Shown: positions 9,357 through 23,972, counted from the stretch's first letter. The stretch is 64,000 bases of DNA from Scortum barcoo (GCA_023238725.1 CM041553.1:12831001-12895000); one strand, 5' to 3'. The notes: generated by a model from the sequence alone, not told the origin. A program made the numbers and translations.

Positions 9357-12225
9357 CATTGCAGATCAAATATGATTGACACACATGCTCCAAAATGTGA
9401 AATATATAACATGATTACCAGTTATACACTGGGTTATTAAACCTCCCAGAAGTGTTTCATTGTCTGAAAGTGTCACAATATTCAAGTAATTCTTTATATA
9501 ATTGACTTTATACTTTTATGAAAGTGATTATCAGTATTTTAATTCTAATATTTGCTTTTTTTGGACTATATTTAGCTGCTTTATCAGAAGAAAAGGAAGA
9601 CATGTTTGAATAAGGTTCTTGTGATTTCACACTTAATGAAAAATTGTTTATTCACTTAAATGGTTAATACAAACATCACAACAGGTATTTTTGAGGTTGG
9701 TGAGGGACAGAGGGACAGCAGTGTAAAAGTACAAGTGGGCTTAAACCACATCCTTAAAAAGGGGGGTCGAGGGGGTTGTGTGCATGTTTTGCATGTCTAG
9801 ATGTCAAGCTTTCCCATAATATATTAATGCAACTAGTGGTGTGTGTAGTGTGTAGTTAATGATATTGAATGGTATTTGTATCTGATGCAAAACATCATAC
9901 TTCATACATCCATTAGCAGGTTCTAGATAATAAATTTAGATGCGTTTTTTGAGCATGCATTCATAACCTGTTTGATTATTATGATTAAATGTCAAAAGAT
10001 CAGCGTGCCTGTTTTGAGTCTGTTTTAAATCTCAAAATCATCTCACTTCAACCTCACCCAGAACTGTGTTGCTGTCAAACATTGCTGTTTGTGTTTTATT
10101 GTATTTTATTTTGTTTTATTTTTTACTCAGTGAGACACACGGGTTTGTGAGCAGAAGGCAGGAAGTGCATGTCAAACCACAGGAGTTACAGAAACAAGGT
10201 CTGACAGCACCAGCAACAACAATAATAACTATATTCACACGGCTTTGTAGTTTAGAGTAAAGGTGCTTATATTAATGTCATCGAATAACATACTGATCCT
10301 TCATCTATTACAATGAAGAACACATGCGCTGAACCTCATGTGGTACACATGACCTCTAAACAAATCACTCTATGGCATTTATATCATTAACCACTGACCA
10401 AAATACTGATTTGTTGATGTACATATACAACATATAAGAACACAGGAACTGAATGACTCATGTCTCATCTGACCTTAATTATTGACTACTGTTTGCCCCA
10501 GTTCAAAGCCATCAGTTTCAAACATCTCCCTTATCTGGTGTACCTCTGTACCTTCTCCAGAAGCTTGCGTCTTGTGCTGTTTAAACGCACTAGCCTGCAC
10601 TGCTACATGTGTCTGTTAAAACAACACATGCAGCCACACACTTTCCACAGCTTCTACACTAAAGCTGATGACCGAACAACCAGACTCCTTCATAGACTGC
10701 CAGTATGCGCTGGAGCCAGCTTCTCTTTAACCCCACTTTGACAACATTTACCTTCATTGGTCTTTTGTAGTCTGTTGTTGCACAATGGTGGAAAGGGAGG
10801 TTTTCTCATTGCTCGGTGTTTCGTGGTTGTTTGTCTGCCACTTAATCTTCTATTGCATCTGTTCTCTACAGTGTATGGCACATGTGGGCAAGCAGAGTTG
10901 CCTGTGGTGTGTGTGGGAGCATTGATTGACAGATACTCACACTCGTTTTTTTTTTTTTTTTTTACCTGGGTACCTGCCCTTATAAAGGGCAGCAGTTGGC
11001 GCCAGAGAAGACTGATATTTCTTTTCACACATTATCTGTCTCGTGTGCTACTGTCAGGATAAATTGTGAGGTCCAAATGCCCTTAGGCTGCAACTATTCC
11101 AAATCAAAATCTTTTTTGGTGTAAATTCATTCTCACATTGTCCTGGTTATTATGAAAATAAACATTCAAAACATCCAAATGTGAAGGTAATGAGAATTTT
11201 TGAGATGCACAATACAATAGGAAAACACAGTGGGCAGTATGTGATACATTAATATACAACATATTATGCTTGCTCCACTTAAACTAAAAAGAGCTTAACT
11301 ATGTTTACCGTTAGTCTTAACATTTAAACTGATTGTGTTTTTTTTTTTTACAAAATTTACTCTGTCTTGTTTTAAATGTTTAAAATCAAACATTTAAATC
11401 TCTGGAAGGTCTGCCCATAATACTAAAACACATCCATACAATAAATAATCATGAGTCATTATTGTATAATATTCTGAACATATTTGCTGGGTGGATATAT
11501 TTATAATGAATGAACACTGATTGTGTGTAAAACTGTGCTATAGACCTTTGAAGCCAAAACATTTTCATGCCATTGCAGAAAAAGCGCAAGTATCACTATA
11601 CTAATACTAATAACACTACTAAAGGACATAATCCATTTACATGCTCCACTTCCAGCTTCCTGTTAACATGCACGCAGTCTGACACAGTACAATCATTTAT
11701 GTTATTAGTTCCACATGTGCTTTTCCGGCTATAACAAGTGTAATGGTGAGTGTGATCGTAAGATCCTCATATTACTGTAGTTAAACATCCATATTATTTT
11801 TTTATTTCCGACCTCAGTGCGAGAGCCACTGAAGTGTTACCATGTCTCACTTGTGGCCAGCAGAGAGCAGGATTGGACAGTCGTTTCACTGCTATATACG
11901 GAAATCACCAATGGCAGCAGATAACTTCTAGAGGAATCACTTAACAGGCTTTCATTCAACCAGGCATGACTTCTACACTTGGTAACCCAGTTTGTGTCCA
12001 CGGCTGTCCTCAACCATAACCTCAACCTATTTCTGATGATCTGACAGCCATTGCACTCAGTCAGAGGTGTGCAGGTGTGCAATAGCACCAAGGTAAAGGT
12101 CAACTCTGTCATTGAACAGCACCGCTTACTTGCTTTTTCAGTGAGTATATCTGTGTTACCCACAGAGGCCACAGAGGCTCTGTATCTTATTTTTACTCAA
12201 TGTCTGAGCAGAATATGAGTCTGCT
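9357..12225. other. Intergenic region downstream of gene B
   Basis: It begins with the presumed 3' untranslated part of gene B. Similarity to unit 1 is last seen near 10235. Beyond that I find only short chance frames, a T-run near 10947-10963 and AT-rich sequence. I see no gene or RNA gene. Confidence 0.5.
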
Positions 12226-12600
12226 AAGATTCAAGATTCAAGATTTTTTTTGTCATGTGCACAACAATTACACTGAGAGCAGCCCTCGGCAATGAGTCAC
12301 AGGCTCCCTCTAACAATGCTCAAAATATGTGGAAAATAAAACCTTAAGTAATAATGACTGCATTTCAAAATATAGGAATAGAAAATCGCATATAAGATAA
12401 ACATTACACAAAATAAAACAACATAGAATTTAGATAGGGATATAATAGGGGGGGGGGGTAATTGTAAATAAGGTAAGTAAATATTAATAAGAGAACAGTT
12501 TGTGGCTGGAGTGACTGGAGTCCTTAATTCCTTAATGATCCTGCTGACCTTCTTCCTACATGTTAAGGCCAAAGCCATCATGGCATTTATACAGAGAGCA
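12226..12600. repeat. Probable dispersed repeat fragment
   Basis: The stretch opens with a doubled attcaag and a T-rich run leading into tgtcatgtgcacaacaatta, then an AT-rich G-tract block, then tgatcctgctgaccttcttcc. This combination resembles a fragment of a common teleost dispersed repeat. The boundaries and class are uncertain. Confidence 0.4.
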
Positions 12601-13639
12601 GGAGAGAAGCTGCAGACGGCCCTGTGTGGCAGTGTGGCTGTGTTGGTGTGTGTGTGACAGATGCATGCTTGTAGACAGGTTGTGGTGCCAGCGTTGGCGG
12701 TGTGACTCCCTTTTTGACAGAGGTGTTGCACCTTTGGTTTGATTTTCCATTTGTGTGTTATCACAGTTTCTCAGTGAGCTTTTGTATGTAAAGGTTGCTT
12801 TCTGTTTTGCGGGCTTTGTGTTACGTTTGAGACTTTGAGTTCAGTTTGTTAATAAATTCTCTCCTCTTTTTCCTCTTGGTTAATTTGAACTGTTACTCCC
12901 CTCTTCCCCTGGATACAACAGGGGAATGTAACACAACACCACTGTATCATCCATGGATAGAAGCTCCATCCTGGTGATGAGCTGAGCAGTTTTCACCACC
13001 ACTGTACCAACTCGGTGCAACTGCCATACCAAGCTGTGGTGCAGCCAGCATACTGTCAAAGTGTATACCAAAGAAATGATATAAGGCCTACAACACATAC
13101 TGTCTGCTTAGCTGTGCCAGGAATTTGAGGATGGGGCGGTTTCCATCATTCATTGGTGCTAAAGTCCATCCTCCACATCAATCAACCGGTCTGACAATCA
13201 ATCAAACTGGGTACCTCACTTGTTCACAACCTCACATTTCACATAGGGTCAATAGTCCACTGTTTATAGTACAAAGTGACACCTTCACAGTGTGCTGTTT
13301 AGTCCAACCAACAGTCTAAATCTCAAAATTATGAAAAAGAAAAGCATCAAATCCTCAAAGCTGGAGCCATGAAATAACAACACAACTAACACCAACTGCA
13401 GTTAAGTAAAAAAAGTCTCAGTCTACTATGGGAGTAAAGTAGGCTAAACGTACCCAGTTACCACGTTGCATCTATGAGCCATGATAAACACAACACATAG
13501 TTAATGTAAAATATCAGAAGAATTGAGCCTCCCAGAGAAAAGGTGACGATTTGTTCCTCCGATGAGTCCATCACATCGATTTATCTGAATAAATAACCTG
13601 ACTGAATGACCGTCATTTTGTATAGGAATTATTCTTCTC
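12601..13639. other. Intergenic region upstream of septin 9
   Basis: I see no gene. Short frames on both strands lack recognisable domains. A TG-rich stretch lies near 12640-12655. Confidence 0.45.
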
Positions 13640-14016
13640 TAAGTGAGTGCTGGACAGACACTGTGCCGTCTCCAGTTGGGATCCGTGCGTAAAGGCGCGT
13701 CAGCTCCCCCTCCCCTCCGAGCCTCGTGCGCTCACATCACCGTGGTCGTGCGGTCTCGAGACTCTCATCGTCCCACTGTGCACATCACCGAGCTCAGCGG
13801 ACCACACGACACCTCTGCAGCTGCGCCGCCTGCAGTCACACGGTGCCATCACCACCAGGTTCACAACTGAGACAGCAAAGTCCTCTCCAGCGTTTCTGGA
13901 GTCCGGGACCGAGCGAGACAGAGCCGAGTCCAGGTCTCCTCTGAGGACCAAAGTGCTTCTCTTACTGACGACCGAGAGAGAGAGAGAAGGAGCAGGACCA
14001 GCAGCAAACCCGGAGC
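13640..14016 (+). promoter_or_regulatory. septin9: CpG-rich promoter / 5' UTR of septin 9 long isoform
   Basis: The block is clearly richer in CG dinucleotides than its AT-rich surroundings (for example gtgcgtaaaggcgcgtc and cgtggtcgtgcggtctcg) and runs straight into the first coding exon at 14017. A GA repeat (gaccgagagagagagaga, from 13969) lies about 45 bases before the ATG. I read it as a CpG-island promoter with the 5' untranslated part of the exon; the transcription start cannot be placed by eye. Confidence 0.6.
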
Positions 14017-14038
14017 ATGAAGAAGACTCCAAATTCAG
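14017..14038 (+). CDS. septin9: Septin 9, alternative first coding exon 1 (MKKTPNS)
   Basis: ATG at 14017 encodes MKKTPNS plus one base (G) before the donor gtacacg. Joined to the exon at 44205, the G plus CT gives Ala and the reading runs into ALKRSFEVEDVD. The mammalian long isoform also begins MKK and also enters at ALKRSFEVE, but its first exon encodes 25 residues, not 7. It is the most 5' start, as expected for the long isoform, and sits in a CpG-rich block. The short length is the main doubt. Transcript evidence across the 30-kb intron would settle it. Confidence 0.62.
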
Positions 14039-17000
14039 GTACACGTTTGTACAGAATTCACCAAATATGATGATGGCATAATATATCATTTTAACTTATT
14101 CAGTCAGATATCACATGACCTAAACTCTGCGGGAAAATTACTGCAGGTATGAATTATGTATGGACAATGTGACCTACTTGATCTGTAAAATACATTTGGT
14201 GTTTTTGATACCAAATATATATAGTTCAATGTGTTTAATGATAAAATAGATTCAATGTTGAGATGAACTTTGACTGAACTTTGTGTCACTAAATATGATT
14301 TCATTAATCCATCAGAGGACTCTGCCTGTGTAAACCCTCTCCGCTGAATGTTTCCTTTTTCTTTCATCCCTTTCCAACTTGCCAAACTCTTTCCCTTCAC
14401 TCCCTCTGTTGTTTTGGGCCAGTTTGTTGTGCGGCTGAGTGTGCAGCACCCATGGGGGCACCTCGGGGTCCCCTGGCTATTAAAGTCTGATGTGCATCAT
14501 CATCTGTCCTTCTCAGCCTGACCTTCTGTGTGGATGCACTGGCCCCTTCAGGCTGTGCTCTCTTCATGGACTCATAGTGCTGCGCGTGCGTCTGTGTGTG
14601 TGTGTTTGACTTGAGCAAACATTTTTGACGTTTGCTTAATCATGATGTGTTATACCACACATCTCTGACTTTGCTCAGGCCCCATCTGTGCGTTCCCCAT
14701 CTCTTAACATTTAGGAACACAGGATGGGCTCTGGGGAGAAAAATAAAGTGCTCTAGATAAAACAGACACAGAAATGTGGCACAAGCTGATGGTGCAGAGG
14801 CTTGTGTTGAAAACAGGACACATATATTCAACAGCGATGAATACATGTTCATTCATGCTACATCGGACGATGCTGATATCCACATCTGTTTTAAGCGATT
14901 GGCAAAAAGTCCAGGTCAAATCTTACTGGGCACATTGCGAGTCCTCATTTTTGTGAATCACTCTTTTAAATTCTCTGCCTGCGCTATTACATTTTACACA
15001 GTCCACATGTGTTTTCCATGATCTTTACTGTATATTTTCACACACAGTCTTAATATTGTGCATGGCGACTATCACCAACACGGCAGAAGTCTGGAGGCTT
15101 AAGGAATCAGCGCTTGACCTTTTAGGGAATAAAAATGTGGGAAAAGGTCATGCTTTAAGGTGAGGGACTGGCCTGTTGAAGGAGTCTTATCACTAACTGT
15201 CAGTTTCTATCTCTGGAGATCCTCTCCACCGCACCTGCAGTGATACAGCACTTATATACTATCACCGTCAAAATGTTTGCTGTTGTCCTTAGTCAGTGGT
15301 GGATTGGTGGTTTAGTGACTCATGACTTTTGGTGTGTGATGGTAGCAGCTTTCAGGCATTGTGTCTTTGCTTTTTCCCCCTTATTCCAGAAAACAAACAC
15401 AGTCCAGATGTTGTGTACCGTCCAGGAGGCTTGGAAGAGCAAATAGCCTGTTACTGTTGACTGAATAATGATGAGTAATTTAACTCTGAGGTCTTTATTC
15501 ATTATAGGTTGACTGGTTGTCAGATTTCTCCCTGGGCAAAGACAAACCATAAGACCAGCCAGCACAACACTTTCCTCCTCAGCTCAAAGCTCATAGAGGC
15601 TCCTACAGTCTCGCCACGCAGCATCTTGACCTCAAGGTGTTAAATTGTCTGTCAGGCTGCGGCATTTCATGGCTGAACTGAGAGAGAACCCAATTAGCAG
15701 CACCGCAGTGTCTTCTCTCTAATGAAGATGCGTTTAATAGGGCGCCTTTTTAAGTTTCTCATCTTTCATATCTGTCAACTTATCCCAAGCAAAAACTTTA
15801 GTTTGAGTGGGCCGCCTTAGAGTGTGCGGCTGCTGGAGAAAGCAGATGTCTGAAGTTGTGCAGATGTGTAATCGAGAACAGCAATTATCTGCTAAAATGG
15901 TCAGTACAGACCAAGAACCTTGGCGTGAAAAACTCTTTAATACTGAATCCCTGACAGCTTATGTTGTTATACACAGATTTCATGTGATATTAAGTCTATT
16001 TGTCTTTAAAGATGTGCCAGAAAAGCAGTGCAATATCTCAATAACAGTGTCCAGAAACATGCAAATACAACTTCAAAGCTAGTACCACATATTTTTACAA
16101 ATCTTTTCTGGGAAGAGTGCAACAGATTTTTGCTTTCTCTAGTCACTCATGCTTACTTTTACTTTGGGAGTATTGTGCTGTCTCTTAGATCACCAACAAA
16201 ATTATGTTGGCACCCATTTAGGAGAGTCCAGCGAGACCTGGCGCTTTTTGGGCTTAATGAACTGGATGTGCCCATGTTGTTCTGTAGTTTCATGTAATGT
16301 GACCCTGAATGAATAGGGAGACCCAGTGGAGTAAATGCACCTCCACCCCTCCCCTTTTCTTTCTATCTTCCTACGCATGAGAGATCCCAGTCAGCTGTGC
16401 TATATACTTTCATGGTTGGGTCATTTTTTCAAAAGAGGCTCATCCAGTCTTTTGTTGTGAACCTTTGCTGAAGGCTGGTTACATGGACTTGTTGGATTTT
16501 TCATCCTTGACAGAAAATTTGAGAAACGCTCGGGAAAGCATTCCTGATGTTGATTTGTGTATAGAACTGATGATGAGCTTGGCTGCAGTGACTTAAAATG
16601 AAGTGACTGATTATTAAAATGACTCAACATCTCGACGTTAGAGGGAGTGATAGCCAGGATTTAGCCTGCTGGATTAGATGCAGTGGGGGACATGTGCAGA
16701 CTTTTGCCCACACACTATAATATATGACTTAGCCAAATTTTCTGAGGGCCTGTTCCACTGGGGGTGTACTTCTTAATAGACTTTGCCCCTTTCATAATGT
16801 AATATTTAATTTAGGATTTAGCCTAAGAAATTCTTCAGTATTATCATTTAGTGAATTTGAGTGAAATTGTATCATGATGATATAAAAATATAATGGCATC
16901 ATTTAACAGAATCCTGTCATCCAAATGAATGATTCTAAACAAACTGTAATTAAAACTTAAATGTATAATGAATAGTATTTTTCCAAAAATAATGTATAGA

Positions 17001-19452
17001 CTCATACCAAGGTAATCCCTCTCAATTATCATTTATGAGCCACGGGCAGAGATCCTGCCCTCTGCCTGTATTTTCTTTTGTCTCTCTTCAGGACATTTTT
17101 GGACGGCAACCTTTGAATCGTCTGCATCATCTGAATCTGTAGCTCTGTTATTTTGAAGCGTTATAGTGAGTTTAGCTGTTTGGCTTCATGGTTTGGTTCA
17201 TTCTCACATCCCTCATATTGTTGTTTTGTTAAGTAAGTGACTTGTTGGTGAACATAGTGGAGAACTTAGGAAATAAAGAACCAGGTATTTTCCTCAGGAG
17301 TTGGTGGAGACCAAAATCAGAGCTAAAAGAGAGTGGATATTAGACTTACATTCAGGGGGTGGTCAATTATACAACTCTAAATTAATTATATTCTTCTGAA
17401 ACTGCTGGATATGTAAACAAGCAACTGTTTATTACCAGTTTTGCAGGTTTGACCAAACACTGTTTGAAGGTTTAGCTTTATACATGCAAAGGATTTTATC
17501 TGATTTAATGCGTAAGAAAGGAACACATTTCATTGGATTAAATATTAGAATATTTTAAATGAGATTATGCATATATTTCCTATTAGTTTAGATAAATGTT
17601 CTTATTAATACCATATTATTTTTAAAATCCACCATACTTTCGATGTTAATATCGCAAACAATGTTCAGAGAAGAGTTTGACTGTGTTTTAAAGTGCTTAA
17701 ACCATTGTAGGACTGTAATTTACAATTTTTATTTGCAATGAACGCATTGATTATATTTATACTATATTAAGCAGGGTTTAATGGTATCATCAGCAAATGT
17801 TTGGTGTTTCTACTAGATAAATTACATAAACCATTCATTTATTACTGAATTGCTGTACAATACTTGCAATACTTGAAGGACATATAAGTAGACATGCTCA
17901 TCTACGGCCACTGCCCAAGTCATATTACTATAAAACTTACAATAACACAAGACTAAGGTCATACTGGTCACAGATCAGTCCTCAGATGTCAAATCAAGCT
18001 CAGATGATTTTGGGGGACTGTCTACAGCATTGCTAGGTCACATTTTTTTTCTTAAAAATGCCACGACACTTAAAACTGCAGCATCCATCAAGTCATCTGT
18101 CCGCCCACTAAACCACACCAGTAGGTCCCATAGAGAACCAGCAGATGAGGAGAGTCAATATGGCTCTTTATTTTACTTCAACAATGGCTCTTCAGTGACA
18201 GCTGAGCTAGATTCCCTTCAGTCTGAGTCATATATTGGCCCGGACCGCCACCACATTCACTACTACTCCCTGTGATGATAAAGCTGTCTTTATTACTTTG
18301 CTATTCATTGGTGAGCGTCTATTTAATTCTCTACCTGAGAGTCAAGCTGCCAAGCTCTCTGGTTCATATAATCCTTATCACATTAAAACCCCTGCTTGAA
18401 AGCCTCTATGAGTCTTAGACTACCTTTATCAGCCTTCTGTCGTAAGTGCCAAGTACAAAAGCTCCCCGTCTTACCCCCTGAGGGCTGCCTTAGATACCGG
18501 TTATTCAACAAAAGTTTCTCTCATTGAGAGGTCTGAACTTTTTTCCCCTTAGATAAACTTTCCCTCAGCTATTAGCTTAATCCTTTTCCTCCCACTACAG
18601 GAAGTGACACATTGGCTTTTGCTATGTCTCTCATGGTTTTATCTCTCAGTTTATCTCTCCCTGCAGCTGTAATTCCAATCTGATTCAACTTAGCTTTAGG
18701 CTCTGAAATGCTGACCCATGCTCCAACAATGCAGGCGAACACGAAGGAGACCTCTCTGCCTGCTGAATAGTCCTATATACGCTCTCATTCGTGCGCACAT
18801 GCACACGCAAATGCAAGTATGACATCAGCTGCCACTGTGTCAGAGTTTGCCTATAAATAGAGATGGTCTACGATGACGTTTCAGCGTAACAAAGCACCCC
18901 CCTCTCTGAATAACATAAGGATGAAAACAGGCCATGTCACTGCTGCTTATCATGATGAGCAGTCAGCCAGTCGTGAATGATTTTCCCGCATGCTCATTAA
19001 AGAAACACCTGATGTTACAAGCAGATGCCATTAGTAAAGCGTGGGCCGATCATAATTAGAGCATCACTGTTACGCTGCATTTGCGGTTATTTGATATGGT
19101 GCAAGGAGTAAAATGAACGTTTATATTTTCTGTCTTATGTCAGGGAGGTTTTGTTTGTGTAGGTGTGTATGATACTTATAATGGCTTAAAGCAAATTAAA
19201 TGTAGGTGACCTTATGCCATCAGAGGACTCTTATTTTAATTACACTAAACCTGATGGTGTGAAAAAATACACATTACACATTTTCCATTGTGGAATGACA
19301 CTAAAACTACTCGTTCTTTTATTTTTCCCAACAATCTTATCTGGATTTTTAACTTCAGCTCCACACATTTCCCACTTAATTTGAAATGTTTACAGATTTT
19401 TTTACAATAGATTTTATAATAATACATACAATACAGAGATTTTACAATAATA

Positions 19453-20355
19453 TACTGACGGGTGACAAATTAAAGGTAAAACCTGAATAAATGAGTAGTG
19501 AAAATAACAACTAACAAATGCAGATACTTCTACACAAGTGCACTGCATGGTACAATTAAGAAGTTAACATTAAATCATGCTCTGTGGCATGTATGAAAAT
19601 CCCGAACAGGCCCAGTTGATTTGAACGTTGCAGGAGAAAAAGAATGAAGTGACTTCGAAAGAGGATTCATTGTTAGAGCATGGATGGCAGGAGTGTCAGT
19701 CACAAAGACTGCTCGACTGGCTCGTGTTTCAATAGGAACAGTGATATGGCCTGATGAGTCATCCTTCACCATATTCTCCCCAAGTGGGAGTGCATGAGTG
19801 GTGTACACCGGGAGAACAATATAGGCCTGAATGCTTGACCCCTACAGTGAGGGGATACAGTGGTTCTGTTATGCTTTGGGGGGCATCCTGCTGGCTTGGT
19901 TTGGGTCCACTTGTCCACTTAGAGGGAAGGGTCACTGCAAGGCAATCCAAAGTTGTTCTGAGCGATCTCTTTATTCTGTGATGGAACATTTCTATCTCAA
20001 TGGGAGTGGTCTCTTCCAGGATGACAGTGCCTCCATTCATAGAGGGGGGGTCACTGAATGGTTTGTTGAGGATGAAAATGATGTGAATCATATGTTATGG
20101 CCTTCACAGTCACAAGATCTACACCCAGCTGAACACATTGCAATATTTTGGACTGAAGTGTTAGACAGCGCCACACCGCCATCATCAAATGAGGGAACAG
20201 CTTTTGGAGAATGATGTTCATCCCTCCAGTAGAGCTCAGACACTTGGAGAATCAATGCCAAGGAGCAGTGAAGCTGTTCTGGAGGCACATAATGCTCCAA
20301 CATCTCACTAAGACACGTTATGTTAGTTTTTCCTTTAATTTGTCACCCATCTGTA
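19453..20355 (+). mobile_element. Tc1/mariner-type transposon fossil, about 0.9 kb
   Basis: Inverted ends are visible: TA-ctgacgggtgacaaatta on the left and the complement of cagatgggtgacaaatta followed by TA on the right. Inside, a broken + strand transposase is readable: LFQDDSASIHR (second catalytic Asp), then WPSQSQDLHPAEH (third catalytic region) near 20020-20135. Frameshifts and stops break the rest. It belongs to a different Tc1 family from the elements in the tandem units. Confidence 0.88.
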
Positions 20356-23045
20356 TGCAAAAAACAAGTTTTTTGCCAAAATGTTACTGACACCTTTTCA
20401 CGTTCACCTCTTGATACAGAAACGAGAGAAAGCAGAAAGTTGTGGAGGATTTTTAATGACCAGGACAGGAACAAGGACAGGAACCTTCAGGTTGCTGTGC
20501 TCACTTACAAATACACAAATTAATTAAAATGCAATGAACAAATATTTTCATAACTAATCTGCTGCCTAATTTCCTGATTCATTGTTTAGCCAATAAAGCA
20601 TCAGCAATCAGTGAAAATGGTCATCACAGTTTCCTAATAAGGTAATTTACTATCATATTAAAACAAAGCAGGACATTGACATCAACATGTATGGTAGCCC
20701 TTTTAAAAAGTGTTTTATTGTATATATATATCCGTATTTCATTTTATACCATTCACAACACTCCACAACACAAAATCCAACCAAGAAGCCTTGGCAAGAA
20801 GTTTTTTATTACTATTATTTCAGTAATCCAATCTCAGGAAAAAAACAGATGCTAATGAATTAAACGGGCCCATTTCATAGGGGATCAGTGTTATGATGCA
20901 TAGATATTGTATATTTTTCACACTGGGTCATTTTGCATTTATATGGGATGTGATCCGTCGCCAAACTCCACATAAACTGAGATCACTGCGGAGCTCATGT
21001 GTCAGGAGCTCGCTCTGCGTGTGTGTCTGTGCGCATGTGCCCACGTCCATGCATGTGTATTTGTGTGTAGGCTGTCTGGGTCCGCAGTTGTGGATTTAGA
21101 CATCAGGAGCTTGGCATGCTGATTACAGAGGTCTGAAGCCACAGGGAACCACAGGAACTCTCTTCTCCTTTTCCCTTCTCTTTCTCTCTCCAGCATCATC
21201 CCTCCATCAGTTCAGGCTAATTTGCAGAAGTAGAGGTGAGAGCAGCAGGCCTTGGGCTGATGTGGCTGGGTTCTGCGCCTTATGATAATCAGCCAAATCG
21301 CATAGCTTCGCTCTTCTCATCCATGCTCTGTCTAAGCTTACCTTGACTCAGTTACCTAAGCAGTGTGAATTGTATCAGCACAAAAAACAATGAGGTGTAT
21401 TACACACTGTGGCAAACACTAAGCACTGTTCGTGTTCCAGCTTAACTGATTTCATATGGATTTGTGAAGCCAATGTTACAGGTAGTTTTTATTCCTGCTC
21501 CAGTGCCACTCAACCCCACAAAAGGAGTTCTTAAAAAAAAAACCCTGCAGAGTGGATGAAAGGAACGGTGACTTCCACAGTTACTTCTACTCTATCTACA
21601 ACATCCACACACTGTCCGCACACTTATCAATTGCTACAACAGACCCCTTCTTTCCTGCAAGGGAATTGAGGATATCCCATTTTACATAGCCTGCTGCCAG
21701 CTCCCTCTCACATCTAATGATTACCTTATGGCGAGGAGGAAATAGCCGGCAGTGTTACCACAGCCATGCTGGGACAGACAGACTGCACTACTAGCACTTT
21801 TAAAGCCTCTGACAGTCCAAATGACCTGAAAGTTGGATTTAAATTGTCAGAGAACTGGAAGAGAGCAGCCTAGATGAGTTATATGTGCATGTTGTAAAGG
21901 GAGGGGGGTTTTCTCTGATCTGGATGTGATTGGCTGGACTATGTGAGTGCACTTCTCTACTTTTGTGTGTGTGTGTGTGTGCGTATGCATCTATATGTGT
22001 GTAACAGTATGTATGAGTAACCGGGTCATTTTTTGGTTATCGTCATGATTTCTTTCTGCTTCTCGCACAGGATTGGTCGAGCGCATCTCATTGCTGACTG
22101 GAAGTTGTGCCAGTTGCTGACTCAACATCAGAAATGACTTTGGCCATGAGTTTTTCACTTTGTTTTGACTACCAATTTTATGAGCTGTGAAACATCTTCA
22201 GTGGTTGAGTTGAGGTTGAAATTCACGATAGTGTTAGTAATTAAATCGGTCAGTGTTACTGTGTGGATTTTTCATTTTTCAGTGAACACTGTCGGTCACT
22301 CGGTCCAGCATGTTTGTCCAGACTGAAATATCTGAAATATGTTGGGTACATATTTCTTGCTACTTTATGATTTTTCTGTTACTTGCTACTTATTTTAATA
22401 GCTTTACCAATGTTTTGTAAAAGGTTCCTGTAGTTCACAAGTACGATAAATGTGAAATGAACACATGGGAATTTAAAAAAGGGTTTCCCAACAGAGATTT
22501 AAAAATTGCATATAAATGATGTGTTTACAATTCTCAGACAGTCAGTCATACCTTTTATTGAATCCAGGCTCCCTTTGTTCACTTAACCCAGCAGGTCAGC
22601 AGTTCTGAATCTGCATGGAAATACCACACTAGTGAATGGGAAGCAGACTGACCGATATGGCTTTCATTTTGACGCAATGAGATGCAATATAAAAAGGAAA
22701 AAAACACATTGAGTATGCAAGTTTATGTTAAAGAACACGTCCATTTCTCTCCACTGCGCTTGGTCAGATTCAGCGAGAATCGCTTGTGGGGCCATGTGGC
22801 TGCCATCAAGTCTGATTGGAAAATAGAGATACAATCAGATCTGCATATACCCACAATGCTAAATGGTGTGCACTTACTGTCTCACAGTGTCTGAATAACT
22901 CCCGGGCTTTTACTGGATGGTATATTGTATTTTAAAAGGATTGCTTGTCTAAAATAAATTCCAGCTTCAAAATGTAACCTCACAGCTGTTATTTTAGAAA
23001 AACACGCAGAACCACCATCATCACTACGGTTCCTTAACATTAATC

Positions 23046-23620
23046 ACATGACGGTTCTGTCAGGGTAGCTGCAGGGCAAAGTGAAGTTTGGACCCAGGAA
23101 TGCAGATGTAGTGACTTAATTTATTGCTTACAACAGGAACACAGAAACTAGGCAGACCACACAAGGGGAGACGACGTTAACAGCACAACAAGGAACAAAG
23201 GAAAGGGACCGGTATATATACACTGTGGGGGACAGGGAAGTGGAGAACAGGTGAGGAGACTAATGGGACAGGTGAAATTAATATGGGCGGAGCAGAATAA
23301 TCACAGAGAAGAGAAACACACAAGGGCAGGAAGTAAAGTGGCAGACGTGAGAAAAGGAGGGGAAACAAAATAAAACAGGAAGTGATCAAGATAAACTCAA
23401 GAACGGGAGACAAGAAACAACTGACACAGGACAGAGGGAACAAGAGAGATGAGAAGGACACAAGGAACACGAAAAACGCAAGGAACAAGGAACACAATGA
23501 ACACAAGACAGGATAACACAAGGAACACCAGACAGAGGAAACACAAGAGGGGCACAAGAAACACAAGGCAACAGGGCAAAGAAAACAGAAAACAACAAGG
23601 CATCATGCAAACCACAACAG
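23046..23620. repeat. Dispersed repeat, purine/AC-rich, class unknown
   Basis: The stretch starts with cagggcaaagtgaagtttgg and continues with acccaggaatgcag, a gacttaatttattgctta stretch and many acaggaacac-like segments. It resembles a widely scattered teleost repeat with AC/GA-rich interior. Terminal repeats were not found, so the boundaries are approximate. Confidence 0.5.
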
Positions 23621-23919
23621 GTTCTCAGTGTTACTTCGAGGATGGGTGGCCCGTTATTTGGCATTTCTATAATTCAGTAGAATGGCACTTACAAAATGAA
23701 AAGTGAAATCTTTCTGGAACATGCGACGAGAGATCTTTGTGTTTTTTAAAAATGCACCTCCTCATGGTTCGCATGAGAGCGTGGGGTCCGCTCCGCTTTA
23801 AATTTGGCTTGTGTACATGAGTGATGTGAGGAGTTGTGTCGTCCCTGTACATGCCCCAGGTTGGATGTGTAGGCTGGAGCAGCAGCAGCAGGGGACGCAA
23901 ATGAGGAGGACAGCTCCTC

Positions 23920-23972
23920 TCTTTCTCTCTGTCTCTCTCTCACTTTCTCTCTCTCTCTCTCTCTGTCTCTCT
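23920..23972. repeat. CT-rich simple repeat
   Basis: A run of tctctctgtctctct units. Confidence 0.9.

Larger units (their letters stand above)
4863..10240. repeat. Tandem duplication, unit 2
   Basis: This is the second copy of the unit starting at base 1. It carries the same upstream sequence, a differently damaged Tc1 element and the second CD7-like gene. The last recognisable match is the segment near 10196-10235 (acaaggtctgacag followed by an ACA/ATA-rich stretch), which corresponds to 4741-4780 in unit 1. The right boundary is therefore approximate. Confidence 0.85.

Noticed and set aside
13647..14081. 144-codon + strand and 129-codon - strand frames over the CpG-rich block
   Set aside because: Low stop-codon frequency in GC-rich DNA explains them. 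The + frame differs from MKKTPNS and runs through the splice donor.
18030..18275. 81-codon frame and similar short frames in the first intron
   Set aside because: There is no domain, no splice context and no resemblance to known proteins.
23177..23706. Coding frames on both strands at 23.2-23.7 kb
   Set aside because: The repeating Cys/Leu/Phe/Val and Thr/Arg/Asn composition reflects the AC/GA-rich dispersed repeat, not a gene.
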